Below the pieces are notes generated by a model. The model saw only the letters and a list, made by a program, of their open reading frames with translations, was not told where the DNA came from and made no database searches. The translations under genes were made by a program, and so were the position numbers. A stretch of DNA of 64,000 bases from Physella acuta (taxonomy: Eukaryota; Mollusca; Gastropoda; Physidae): contig NW_026732698.1 of NCBI RefSeq assembly GCF_028476545.1, forward strand, positions 1-64,000. Direction: 5' to 3'. The stretch's first letter is position 1, and each line of letters begins with the position of its first letter. Below are positions 21,405 to 32,669 of this stretch, one piece after another.

Positions 21405-21875
21405 TACTTCTGACATTATGGAGTAGACAAACATGTCTAAATACTTTGACATTATGGAGTAGACAAACGTGTTTAATGACTTTGACATTATGTAGTAGAC
21501 AAACGTGTTTAATTACTTTGACATTATGGAGTAGACAAACGTGTTTAATTACTTTGACATTATGGAGTAGACAAACGTGTTTAATTACTTTGACATTATG
21601 GAGTAGACAAACGTGTTTAATTACTTTGACATTATGGAGTAGACAAACGTGTTTAATTACTTTGACATTATGGAGTAGACAAACGTGTTTAATTACTTTG
21701 ACATTATGGAGTAGACAAACGTGTTTAATTACTTTGACATTATGGAGTAGACAAACGTGTTTAATTACTTTGACATTATGTAGTAGACAAACGTGTTTAA
21801 TTACTTTGACATTATGGAGTAGACAAACGTGTTTAATTACTTTGACATTATGTAGTAGACAAACGTGTATAAACA
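21405..21875 (+). repeat. 36-bp minisatellite, about 13 copies
   Basis: TTTGACATTATGGAGTAGAC plus a 16-base remainder (AAACGTGTTTAATTAC) repeats with an exact 36-bp period and only a few substitutions. Because 36 is divisible by three, it stays open in several frames on both strands and gives 12-residue peptide repeats. No promoter, signal or domain supports translation. Confidence 0.97.
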
Positions 21876-22689
21876 CTTTGGACATGTGTGCTTATAAATA
21901 TATCGCTCACGACTAAAAAAAAAAGTTCAGACACTTGATACATGTATAATTATTAATTTAATATATGTGGTTGAAATTACACGTTATCAAAATTAATCGC
22001 AAAATGAACCAATAAAGCGTGTAAGTTAAAATCAATTAAGAAAAACAATACTCATGCGTTTGGTACTTATTGTAACACTACCCGATAGGAAAACTCTGTT
22101 TTCGTTACCACACTAAACGTTTAAAAAATATGTTTAGAATTTCACGGCTGTTTACGTGATGAATACGTTTTTACTTGAGTGTGGGAGGGGGTAACGTGGA
22201 AGGAAACCATTAGGAAACTTTAGATGATAATTTTTGAATCAATTTTTAACTTTTTTATCAAAGTATGCATTTATTTTCAAACATTCCTCGTACTAGAAAC
22301 ATCAGTAAGACGATGTCTAACAGCTGATGTTTTAATTTAAATTTTAAAAAGAAAACCAAACAAGAGGTCAAGAAAAACAACTCTACATACAGGGAAATAA
22401 CTCTTTTTAAAAGTATAAAAAAAAATAACGATGCTAGTTGAATTTAGTGTACTGCTCCCACGCGCCCTTACTTTATTTTCACTTTATCTGTTTGGTCTAA
22501 TCGTCGCCTGATGGTCGATGATTAGATAAGCATCTCGAGACAAACCTCTACAGGTAAACACGACGCGCATGTCACTCCGATATGTTTAAAAAACTTTTTT
22601 TTTAAACCTGTAATTTTCTAAAACAAATTTTACATCCATATCCTCGTTGTTGTCGGGGTGTATTCATTTTTTCCCCACCCCTCCCCACC

Positions 22690-22940
22690 CGCCATTTTGT
22701 ACTTTACTCAAAACAGACATGCGCACATGTACAAACAGAGCTGCGATACCCATCTCGGAATCCTCACTCCTGATTGGTCGGTGTTACCCGGGACTTTCAG
22801 GGGCGATAATGCACAATTGATGACCGGCAGGTGGGAGTTGCATGCACGCGTGACGAGCTTCCGGTGAGGTTTCACGGTAGGAGGATGTTTTCCTCCCCAT
22901 CCCAGGTCACGTGACGGCAATCACGGCGTTAATTATCTAT
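22690..22940. promoter_or_regulatory. Candidate promoter-like island
   Basis: A balanced-GC segment with ATTGG at about 22775, a kappa-B-like GGGACTTTCAG near 22790, a GCGTGACG block near 22848 and an E-box CACGTGACG near 22908. The ORFs on both strands across it lack any recognised domain. Motif clustering is the only evidence. Confidence 0.25.
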
Positions 22941-23051
22941 TTATGCTGAAGATAAATGCTTTTATAATTAATCTGTTTGTTTAAGGATTTGATCATAACA
23001 TTTGAGTGATTTGGAGTCAAACATTGAACTGACGCATATATATATATATCG

Positions 23052-23275
23052 GCGCGGTGAAGAGTTAGAGCTAGCTATTGCTAACCTGAAAAATGTTCGC
23101 ATTCTTTAGACTTCGCTGAGGCAACCTAGCTCAGGCGGGTACCTAACACTTGTTGGAGAAAGCTAAAGGCGACTGGACAAAATGCTGATTAAGCAATCAT
23201 ATTATGCATCGTGGTCAAATACTCACATAAACTCTACTTCATTAGCCTCAGCACACCTTTGAGCGGGATCTCTAC
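23052..23275 (+). mobile_element. tRNA-derived SINE (family A), decayed
   Basis: GGCGCGGTGAAGAGTTAGAG and GCTAACCTGAAA recall the head. CGGGTACCTAACACTTGTT, AAAGGCGACTGGACAAAATG and CTCTACTTCATTAGCC follow in the family order. The copy is old and diverged. Confidence 0.65.
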
Positions 23276-23309
23276 ACACGTTTTTTATAGCAACACCATA
23301 ATACTTGAA

Positions 23310-23475
23310 AGATGTATCAATGGGATCCTTATGTATCAATGGGATCCTTATGTATCAATGGGATCCTTATATTGTATCAATGGGATTTTTATGTACCAAT
23401 GGAATCCATATGTATCAATGGGATTCTTATGTATCAATGGGATCCTTATCTATCAATGGGGTTCTCATGTACTAA
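23310..23475 (+). repeat. 19-bp minisatellite, about 9 copies
   Basis: ATGTATCAATGGGATCCTT repeats head to tail with small changes. The small open frames across it are artefacts. Confidence 0.95.
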
Positions 23476-23484
23476 CAAAACAAT

Positions 23485-23575
23485 TGTATTGCGCATAACA
23501 CGTTGACACGTTATACAGTCGTGTTGGAGGGAACCCAGTCCATCATTTGTTTAGAACGAAGAAGACGAAGAATAA
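23485..23575 (+). mobile_element. SINE family B, 3' fragment
   Basis: GCGCATAACACGTTGACACG, GTGTTGGAGGGAACCCAGTC and the terminus GAACGAAGAAGACGAAG match the 3' end of family B. Confidence 0.7.
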
Positions 23576-24384
23576 GCGTTAGTGTCGAAAAACACGTCAA
23601 CCCTCAGGCTCCTGTAAAATAAATTATACATAAACTAATATTGCATAAACTATACAAAAACAATGCGTGGCGTTTGAAATGATTTTTTTTCGTGTTACTA
23701 CTATCTCGCAATTCTTTTTCATGTCTTGTTAAAGACAAGCTTTTCGAGGTCCTTAAACATAGATGGCCCCTAGCTGCAGCCCGGTCAACCTTTTCTTAAA
23801 TCCGCCACTGAAAAAAAACCCACATCGACCAACGTAAATAACACTTAATGTGTTTTTAATAAAATATTATGTTAAAATAATTATTTAATTATTCTAATTA
23901 ATCGCATGCAACAGACGTCTCCATTAGCCAAAAAAACAAAAAAACAACTCCAGACATCTTCCCCTCTCCCTCCCCCCAAACAAAGACACAAGCGTGCATG
24001 TTGAGAGATGGTACTCTAGCAACTGTGGGTGTTTACCATGCCAAATATTTTATCCCCTTGTTTCGGACCATTAATCATTAGTTTAAAAAAAAAGAGAAAA
24101 GAAAAAACTTGTTTACGTAGGAAACTGTGTATGTACCAACCAAACATAAGTATGGTGAAACAAAATTGTGAAAACAATCGCAGTAGCGTAGCTTAAGTAA
24201 AAGATGGGTGGGATGGTGTGGTCGGGTAGTAGAATGAATAACTGTTGACCCGCAAGCTTCGAGCAGGATTTATACACACCACTGAAGGGTATCTAACTTT
24301 GGTAAAGTAAATACTAACTAAACTATCATTAAATATACTGAGGCGTGTCTACTCTTATATGCCTACATAAGAACCCCATATCTA

Positions 24385-24830
24385 GCTGCCTACCACTGCT
24401 TTTCTTCTAAAAATCCCCATATCTAGTTACTACCCCTGTTTTTCTCTATGAGATCCACATATCTAGTTACCTACCCCTGTTTTTTTTCTAATGCTCCCCA
24501 AATCTAGTTACCTACCCCTGTTTTTTTTCCAAAATATCCCCATATCTAGTTACCTACCCCTGTTTTTCTTCTAATGCTCCCTAAATCTAGCTACCTACCC
24601 CTGCTTTTCTTCTAATGCTCCCCAAATCTAGTTACCTACCCTTGCTTTTCTTCTAAAAATCCCCATATCTAGTTACCTACCCCTGTTTTTCTTTACGAGA
24701 TCACCATATCTAATTGCCGTCCCCTGTTTTTCTTTACGAGATCCCCCTATCTAGTTACCTACCCCTGTTTTTCTTATAAAGATCCCCATATCTAGTTGCC
24801 TACCCCTGTTTTTCTCATAAAGATCCCACC
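24385..24830 (+). repeat. 41-bp minisatellite, about 11 copies
   Basis: ATCTAGTTACCTACCCCTGT followed by TTTTCTTCTAATGCTCCCCA repeats with variants at the 3' half of the unit (CTTTACGAGATCCCC, CATAAAGATCCC). Confidence 0.95.
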
Positions 24831-25122
24831 TTCTGATGTACTTTCTGAGCATCACCCACCCGATGTAAACACAGGATTAAATCTGCAGCCCAAGACAGCC
24901 AAACTATAATGCGTCGAAATCAATTCTGGCGCTAGTGTTATCTACAGCATTAGATGGGAACGACAATCAGCACAAGTTTCTACACAGACACAAGATTTAG
25001 TCCTGAGTGAAAATCAATTATGGCTAACATTTATAAATAATTTGATGCCTTAAAAATAATTGTTGATAAGAAATATTTTATTGATATTCATCGTAATCTT
25101 TTCCTGATCGTGCTGAAGAAAC

Positions 25123-25295
25123 TTGGGGCAGATGAAGTAGAGTGCATATGTTTCAGATGAGTGGTCAGCGCAAAGTCCAGCCGCCATTACTTTACATAAG
25201 TCATGTACCCTGGGTGAACTCACGGACATTCTACTGACTACCAGGAATCGAACTCGAGACTTTCAGGTTAGCTCACTACCGCTAGGCCATATGAT
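25123..25295 (-). mobile_element. tRNA-derived SINE (family A), minus strand
   Basis: Minus-strand order: head CCTAGCGGTAGTGAGC, GTCTCGAGTTCGATTCC, GGTAGTCAGTAGAATGTCC, then CTTTGCGCTGACCACTC and the CTCTACTTCATCTGCCCC end. Moderately diverged. Confidence 0.8.
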
Positions 25296-25769
25296 ATTAC
25301 TTACATGAATTTTTTTTATAAAAATACAATTCTGACACTAGTTAAACTATACATACTTTCTATATACATTACATATATTTATTTTATATTTCGTCAGTGG
25401 AGTGGACTGACTAATCATACTATATTTTATCGATAAATTATATATTTTTCTTTTTCATCATGGAGGAAGTGGGAGGGGAAGGTTGACGGTAGACGTGCTC
25501 CGCAGTGCCCCCTCCCCGCATGGTACCTGAGTGCACCTATACAAACATATTTAAAAAGTATTTCAGGAGAAAATAAAACGCGATCCTTTGCGTGTCAGAC
25601 ACACAACGCTTCTAACTGCTGGTCGCTACACACTCTCATTCCCTGCCACTACCGCGCTAGGCATCAGTAGCAGCACTCAAAGCACGCCATCATTAGGTTT
25701 TAACCAAGAAGTATGGGGTGATTAACATACGCTGACAGTGTCGGGGGTAGTCAGCCGATTCACGCGCGT

Positions 25770-26605
25770 TCGTGAGTGGACGAGTTTACAGTTTTTGTAA
25801 ACCCGTTGGTCTAAGGCATGACACGACTGTCGTTTGTTGTGGTAACTTAAGGTGACCAAGTTTAAAGCATAACAGGATTGTCGTTTGTTATGGAAACTTA
25901 AGGTGACCAAGTTTACAACGTAACACGACTATCGTTAGTTGTGGAAACTTAAGGTGGCCAAGTTTGCAACATAACACGAATGTCGTTAAGGAAACTTAAG
26001 GTGGCCAAGTTTACAACATAACACGACTGTCGTTAAGGAAACTTAAGGTGGCCAAGTTTGGAACATAACACGACTGTCGTTAAGGAAACTTAAGGTGGCC
26101 AAGTTTGGAACATAACACGACTGTCGTTAAGGAAACTTAAGGTGGCCAAGTTTGGAACATAACACGACTATCGTTTGTTATGGAAACTTAAGGTGGCCAA
26201 GTTTACAACATAACACGACTATCGTTTGTTATGGAAACTTAAGGTGGCCAAGTTTGCCACATAACACGACTGTCGTTAAGGAAACTTAAGGTGGCCAAGT
26301 TTGGAACATAACACGACTGTCGTTAAGGAAACTTAAGGTGGCCAAGTTTACAACATAACACGACTGTCGTTAAGGAAACTTAAGGTGGCCAAGTTTGGAA
26401 CATAACACGACTATCGTTTGTTATGGAAACTTAAGGTGGCCAAGTTTACAACATAACACGACTATCGTTTGTTATGGAAACTTAAGGTGGCCAAGTTTAC
26501 AACATAACACGAATGTCGTTAAGGAAACTTAAGAAGACCAGGTTTACACTTATTGTGAATCAACTGGTCTAAAGTATAACACGACCGTCATTTGTTATGG
26601 AAACT
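25770..26605 (+). repeat. 47/51-bp minisatellite with higher-order order of variants
   Basis: The unit contains GGAAACTTAAGGTGGCCAAG and ACATAACACGACTGTCG. Type 1 (47 bp) has GTCGTTAAGG; type 2 (51 bp) has ATCGTTTGTTATGG. From about 25975 the order is 1,1,1,1,2,2,1,1,1,2,2,1, so a block of three type-1 and two type-2 units (about 243 bp) is itself repeated. About 16-17 units in total. Confidence 0.95.
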
Positions 26606-26826
26606 AAAAAAAATTAAATCATTATCTTGCAAGCCAATTATATGCACAAAAATTAAAACCAATTGCAGTTGTTAAATACATTAAATTACATTGTTTCCAA
26701 CCATATGTTACCAATTTGTTGTCAACACATTTTTTTTTAAACAAGGCCACCTAATCAACGGGAAAAAAAGATGTTTGAACAATGCTAAAATAAAACCTTC
26801 AACATGTTTTTTTCATTCACACCAAC

Positions 26827-27056
26827 CAGAGGCGTAGCGACCCCTCCCGGCGCCCGGGGACAAAACTTTCGATTTGCACCCCCCCCTCGAACTTTTCATT
26901 TGCACCCCCCCCCCCTCAAACTTTCGATTTGCACCCCCCCCTCGAACTTTTCATTTGCACCCCCCTCAAACTTTCCATTTGGCGCCCCCCCCCCTATGGT
27001 CGGCGCCCGGGGACATATGTCCCCCCCGACCCCCCCCCCCCCTCGCTACGCCTCTG
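26827..27056 (+). mobile_element. C-run hAT-like element, copy 1
   Basis: Ends CAGAGGCGTAGCGA and CTCGCTACGCCTCTG are inverted repeats. A perfect 8-bp duplication ACACCAAC lies at 26819-26826 and 27057-27064. The interior is mainly a short tandem repeat of TCAAACTTTCGATTTGCACC plus a C run. hAT-type by end sequence and duplication length. No transposase. Confidence 0.92.
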
Positions 27057-27398
27057 ACACCAACCTCAGAAATAAACACGATATCCCAAACCCACACAAT
27101 AGTAAGATTCAAGACTTCTAAACTTAGTATCTTCTAGAACAGCTTTAAATAGAGTAAAGTAAATATGACCTTGAACTCTGTAGAGTACTAGTCAACTATT
27201 AATTGACACTATGGGTGAGTACCTCCAATTTCCTCAAATCTGCACGTGCGTATATCTGCCAATGACAGAGACCCGCTGTAGCATTATCTTAAATTATCTG
27301 AGCTCCCTGAACATGAAAGATTAACACAAGTACGACCGGAAATGATGTAGCGAGCCTCGGGTTTAACCTACCACATAGGTCAGAATAATTGGTCGAAT

Positions 27399-27767
27399 CA
27401 GTGGCGTAGCGAGGTCGGGTGTCACCCGGTGCGGCACTTAATGGTGTCACCCCCCCCTCCCCCTAAACGTGTACCGACCTTTCCGGGGGACAAATTTCCG
27501 ATTTGCACCCCCCCTCAAGTTTTCGATTTGCACCCCCCCCCCTCAAACTTTCGATTTCCACCCTCCCCTCACTTTCAATTTGCACCCCCCCCCCCCTCAA
27601 ATTTTCGATTTGCACCCCCACCTCCTCAAACTTTCGATTTACAACCCCCTCAAGTTTTTCTCTATATATTTTGCTATTTTTTTGCCTTGGTGTCACCCCC
27701 CTAAATGGTGTCACCCGGTGCGGTCCGCACCCCCGCACCACCCCCCCCCCCCCTCGCTACGCCTCTG
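27399..27767 (+). mobile_element. C-run hAT-like element, copy 2
   Basis: Ends CAGTGGCGTAGCGAG and CTCGCTACGCCTCTG. Flanks GGTCGAAT and GGTCTAAT differ at one base. It has the same internal CAAACTTTCGATTTGCACC tandem repeat, here about 5-6 units, between GTGTCACCCGGTGCGG blocks near both ends. Overlapping open frames in all three plus-strand frames come from the repeat. Confidence 0.9.
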
Positions 27768-27863
27768 GGTCTAATTATATCTCCCCAGTTCACGTGCACG
27801 CGGACGTAGACAAACGGATGAGTAAGTCGGGCAGATGTCTTTAAATAAAATTACCGTTCTAAA

Positions 27864-28088
27864 CCTGACGGTCTATGGGGCTAGTGAAGTAGAGTTAACC
27901 TGTTTCTGTGACCTCGGCATATGAAGGGATAATATGATCAGCACTATGTCCAGCCGCATTTACTTTCTCTAACGTGAGTTAGGTACCCATCAGAGCTGGG
28001 TGGACTCAGGGACGGCCAATTGGCTTGAACCGGGATTCGAACTCGAGACTTACGGGATAGCAGTCTAGCGCTCTACCGCAAGGCCTGA
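27864..28088 (-). mobile_element. tRNA-derived SINE (family A), minus strand, near full length
   Basis: Minus-strand head CCTTGCGGTAGAGCGCTAGA, B-box region GTCTCGAGTTCGAATCCCGG, then CCCTGAGTCCACCCAGCTC, GATGGGTACCTAACTCACG, GCTGGACATAGTGCTG and CTCTACTTCACTAGCCCCA. It abuts the family C copy at 28092. Confidence 0.88.
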
Positions 28089-28091
28089 TGG

Positions 28092-28532
28092 GTTGACATT
28101 TTACATCGTCAGTTTGCCTTGCCATGTTCGCCTTAGTATTACAGTCTTCATCGTCGGCTTGTGAGGACTGATAAAGATTTACATTAATAATACTTCTTTC
28201 TGACATGTAGCCTACTTTCAGGTATTTAAGATGGTTTACTTATACATAGATATAATGCAAAACGTTTAATTATAGTTTTATTTTTAAACCTGAAAATGCA
28301 AATGTGTAATTAAATGGTGATTCAAGGGATTTTATTTTTATCGGCATGGTGGGCTGAGGGGATTTGGGCTTATAAGTAGAGCTGAAAAATTTTTTGGCAA
28401 AGTAGGCAACTAGAAAAATATACAAAATATTCATATTGTTATAAAAATTAGCAGCCTGAATATGTTGAGTACTGTGAGACACATTAATCATTATTCCCTT
28501 TCAATGCATCAGAGAATCTATATCTATATCTA
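28092..28532 (-). repeat. Dispersed repeat family C, copy 2
   Basis: Minus-strand counterpart of 6650-7130. It carries TATCAGTCCTCACAAGCCG, CATTTGCATTTTCAGG, AGCTCTACTTATAAGCCC and CTATAGATATAGATATAG in the same relative order. The A-rich tail is absent where the SINE adjoins. Confidence 0.75.
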
Positions 28533-28929
28533 TAGCAGCCCGTCCACAGTAAATTTCTTTATTTTATTGTTAAGATTTATTATTAGTTGCATGGTAAGTT
28601 GGAATATTGAAAATTCTGATTTCGGCAGCTTAACGCCTTAATAACTTAGATATAATTCTTTATTTTATTGTAATTAAAAAAAAAAAATTTTGCACGGCTT
28701 AGGCCAACAAAATAATGCCATTACAATCAAACTTTTATATTTTGAAACAATCATTAGTTTGCGGTGTTAATGTTTTAATTTTTGAAATGTAATCAATATA
28801 CATTTCATTTTCGGCTAGATCTAAATACAATTGTAAAAATGTTATGTAGTTTTAAATATGTATTTAGTTATTAAAGAAATAATATATTATTTATGTTTAT
28901 TTTGTTATCTTTGAATTTCTTTATACACT

Positions 28930-29100
28930 TTTGGTAACATCACTTAGTGGTTTCCCCTTTATAATTTTAATAATGATAACGGGGAATAACTGTTAATTTG
29001 AAAAACAACTTTAAATAATTAAATCCAATTTTCAAACAAAATCCAATGTTCAAACATTGCAGTTCATTGAATAGTCAGGATATGTATTCGTAGTACTACT

Positions 29101-29171
<71 letters not shown>
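28930..29171 (+). repeat. Family D core followed by (TA)n
   Basis: GGTTTCCCCTTTATAATTTT and AACGGGGAATAACTGTTAAT match the palindromic core of module Z. TTCATTGAATAGTCAGG then leads through CGGATATAT into a (TA)n tract at 29104-29171. Elsewhere the same core lies close to CGGATATAT as well, so the association may be part of the element. Confidence 0.5.
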
Positions 29172-29173
<2 letters not shown>

Positions 29174-29559
29174 CAACTAATCCGAATTGTTATCTGGATT
29201 TTATTCAAAGTTCATAAAAAATATCATAATTTTCTCCATGCAATAACGGCTAAAATATATAATAAATTCATCATAAAAAAATATTCATACTCAATTGTAA
29301 AAGATCCAAATTAACATAACAAATATTTTTTGACCAATATAATGTATGATTTTACATTGCAATACCTGGAGCTTTCGACATCAATAACAATTATATTTAA
29401 AATTTGACACAGGCCACGTTGACGGTGTGTTGGTCTCTCTTGACTGATTTTGTTTTGACTCGATGGAACGTTGAAAGCAAAGGTTTTATTAAGACTATTG
29501 GACTGTATACATGGTAGATTCGAATAAATTTTTTTATCAAGATGATTTTTGTTCGTGAT

Positions 29560-30700
29560 AGACTATAATCAAAAGAGGTAGCGAGTAAGATAATGTAGAT
29601 TATAATCAATATTTCATCAAAAAGTACGTTCATGATAGACTATAATCAAAAGGGGTAGCGAGTAAGATCAAGGTAGATTATAATCAATATTTTATCAAGA
29701 TAATGTATGTTCATGATAGACTTCAATCAAAAGATGTAGCGAGTAATTACAAGGAACGATAAGAATCAAAATTTCATCAACATGATGCGAATATGTTCAT
29801 AGTAAAAATAAAGTTCCCTATTTGATAATGACTATCCATATGGCAAGTGAAGTAGAGTTAACCTGTTTCTGTGACATCGGCATATAAAGGGTTAGTGTGG
29901 TCAGCATTATGTCCAGCTACCTTCACAATTCCCTAACGTGAATTAGGTACCCATAAGAGCTGGGTGGACTCAGGGACATTTTACTAAATTAAACCCGGAT
30001 TCGAAGACAAGACTTTCGATTTAGAAATGTATCTCTCTACCGTTTGGCTACATAATCCCATTGATTATGTACATATTACTCTAGAATCAAAATTTCATCA
30101 AGATGATGTATATACTAGGAAGACTAAAATCAAAATGCCATCAAGATGATGGGAAGTATGTACAAGGTAGTCTAGAATCAAAATGTCATCAAATTGATGT
30201 ATGTACAAGGTATTCTAGAATCAAAATGTTATCAAGATGATGTTTGTACAAGGTAAACAAATATCAAGATGTCATCAAGATGATGAAAAGTATGTAAAAG
30301 GTAGACTAGAATCAAAATGCCATCAAGATGATGTTTGTACAAGGTTATCTAGAATCCAAATGTCATCAAGATTATGTTAGTACATGGTAGTCTAGAATGA
30401 AAATGTCATCAAGATGATGGGAAGTATGTACAAGGTAGTCTAAAATCAAAATGCCATCAAGATGATGTTTGTACAAGCTAAACAAATATCAAAATGTCAT
30501 CAAGGTGATGAAAAGTATGTAAAAGGTAGACTAGAATCGAAATGCCATCAAGATAATGTTAGTACATGGTAGACTAGAATCAAAATGCCATCAAGTTGAT
30601 GTTAGTACAAGGTAGTCTAGAATCAAAATGCCATCAAGATGATGGGAAGTATGTACAAGGTAGTCTAGAATCAAAATGTCATCAAGACAATGTCCTATCG
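29560..30700 (+). repeat. Minisatellite, unit about 38-48 bp, interrupted by a SINE
   Basis: Units contain GTCTAGAATCAAAATG, CATCAAGATGATG and GTATGTACAAGGTA in varying combination. The array runs from about 29560 to 29800 in a diverged form and from 30080 to 30700 in a cleaner form. A SINE sits between the two parts. Confidence 0.9.
29836..30058 (-). mobile_element. tRNA-derived SINE (family A), minus strand, inside the minisatellite
   Basis: Minus-strand landmarks: AAACGGTAGAGAGATAC, TCGAATCCGGGTTTAATTT, CCCTGAGTCCACCCAGCTC, GGGTACCTAATTCACGTTAG and CTCTACTTCACTTGCC. Confidence 0.85.
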
Positions 30701-30834
30701 ACACATCAGAAGCTGTATGTTTTTCACATTTGGGTCCCACGTCAAGATGACTATGATCTAATTATGATGGCTAGCGGTGATTGGACCTCCTTGAGACTCG
30801 GTGATATGAAAACTACTGCCCCTTAGCAGGCTGG

Positions 30835-31418
30835 AGCTTGGGGGTGGGGGAGTGGGGGTTGGGGTGTGGGGGGAGGGTGAGTCTTATCTGCCGGACCCAG
30901 GATAGGATCAAGCTAGGAAAGAGAGAGGGTGTGGGGTGGTAATAGATTAACGCCGTTACTTATTAGACATGGGGGGGGGGACGAATGGGAGACAGTAAGG
31001 GAGATAGATAAAAAGAGGGTGAGAATGATGAAAATAGAAAGAAATAGTGAGATGGGAATAGTGGGGTAGAGAGCAACCTAGAAGGGAAATGGGAGACTGA
31101 GACCAAGAGAGAGAGCAAGAGAGAGAGATGTGAATTGAGACAAAAATAGAGAGATAGAGGGCAAGAGATATGTAAATTGAGAGCAGAGAGCAAGAGAGAT
31201 GACAATAGAGAGACAAGTGATAGAAGGTAGGGAGTATATATATAGAGAGAGAGAGCGAGAGGATTGGGAATAAAGAGACAGTGAGAGAAAGTTGGGAATA
31301 GAGATTAAGAGATGTGAAAAGAGAGACAGAGAGCAAGAGAGATAGATAGGAATAGAGAGACAGATAGAGAGAAAGAAGGGAATAGAGAGACAAAGTTATA
31401 GAAAGATGGGAATATATA

Positions 31419-31499
<81 letters not shown>

Positions 31500-31690
31500 C
31501 GAGATAATTGGGCAATAGAGACATATAGAGAGACAATAGAGAGACAGATGGGAATAGTGAGATAGGGAGAGAGGGAGAGAGAGAGAGAGATAATTGGGCA
31601 ATAGAGGCAGAGAGACATATGGGAATAGTGAGACAGACAGATAGAGAGAGACAGATGGGGAAAGAGTGGGTGAAGCGATGACGTCGCCTG
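30835..31690 (+). repeat. Long purine-rich tract with (CA)n(TA)n
   Basis: G-rich from 30840, then about 700 bp of GA-rich sequence (GAGAGACAGATAGGGAATAG-like words, unit loosely 20-30 bp), with (CA)n at about 31419-31445 and (TA)n at 31446-31497 in the middle. The pyrimidine strand gives serine/leucine-rich open frames that are compositional artefacts. Confidence 0.9.
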
Positions 31691-31699
31691 TGATGACGC

Positions 31700-32077
31700 A
31701 AGTGGCCGAGTCCTTAATCTTAATAAGATATCGATTAGGTTTATGGTTAATAAAGCGGTTAGGACGAAATAACCAAATAGCCGTCAGTACCATCAACGAA
31801 ATAGGAAAATGAAATTATCTCTGGAAGGTGGCAGTAATTGCTTTCATCTTATACTGAAAACTATGGCTGGAATTTAGCGCTTTGCTATTCATGGTTTTTT
31901 AATTATTCTGCTCAATTATCAGATTATCGTGTTAGTGACATGCTATAGCAACGATTACATTCTTTTAGGCTCTTCCCCACTACAAAAGCATACAATGTAT
32001 CAGAACTTAAAGTAAGGTATGGCACACACATTTGGGGATTTTCAGAACATGATATTTAATGACACAAGAATCGCACT

Positions 32078-32108
<31 letters not shown>

Positions 32109-32550
32109 GGTAAACATTGGGTTATAAGGCGGTTTAGATACATTCGATAGAATTCGTTAAATCGTTTTTACGGAGTTATCGTTCCTGTGGGATTCCCTAA
32201 TGAAAAAGCAAACATTTTTTTTATGTATCTCGTTACACCCAATATTTATCTGATGATTGGGGTATGCTAATGTGGTGCGTAGATCGGGTTAGCAGGTTAA
32301 AGAAGTTAAAAACGTTCTATTTTTTTATGTGGACAGATCCGTTAAGGGTATGGAGTTTAAACTGGCAGAAATGGTACGCTAGTTTCTGGAAAATATATGT
32401 GTGATTGCGTTTGTATGGGTGTGTGTGTATTTATGTGTGTGTGTGTACAGGAGTGGACTACGAAGTGACTGCTCGGAAAAAGATGTTTAGGCAGAAAATA
32501 CGAAATTCAATAGTTCTGCGCAAGCGCAGTGACCTTAATAGCTGCGCAAT
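31700..32550. other. Intergenic with a 23-base G run, no gene
   Basis: A T run followed by an uninterrupted G23 at 32088-32110 is the only notable feature. GT-rich sequence at 32418-32450. No coding signal. Confidence 0.6.
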
Positions 32551-32669
32551 GGTTAGGGCAAGGGCTAGAGTAAGGGTTAGGGCGAGGACTAGGGTTAGGG
32601 TTAGGGCTAGGGCTAGGGTTAGGGTTAGGGTTAGGGTTAGGGTTAGGGTTAGGGTTAGGGTTAGGGTTC
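32551..32669 (+). repeat. Interstitial telomeric repeat (TTAGGG)n
   Basis: The right two thirds is perfect TTAGGG, including at least nine uninterrupted units before GTTCTGCGG. The left third is a degenerate gradient (GGGCAAGGGCTAGAGTAAGG). TTAGGG is the standard animal telomere unit. The arginine/valine open frame across it is an artefact. Confidence 0.95.

Noticed and set aside
21405-21875. Possible CRISPR-like array (regular 36-bp repeats)
   Set aside because: Repeats are directly contiguous with no spacers, and the DNA is eukaryotic. The same reasoning excludes the 19-, 23-, 31-, 41- and 47-bp arrays.
26804-27844. Proline-rich open frames in three frames
   Set aside because: Caused by C runs and the minisatellite inside hAT-like elements with target duplications.
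30956-31796. Serine/leucine/tyrosine-rich frames of up to 220 codons
   Set aside because: They are the pyrimidine strand of a GA-rich tract with CA/TA repeats.
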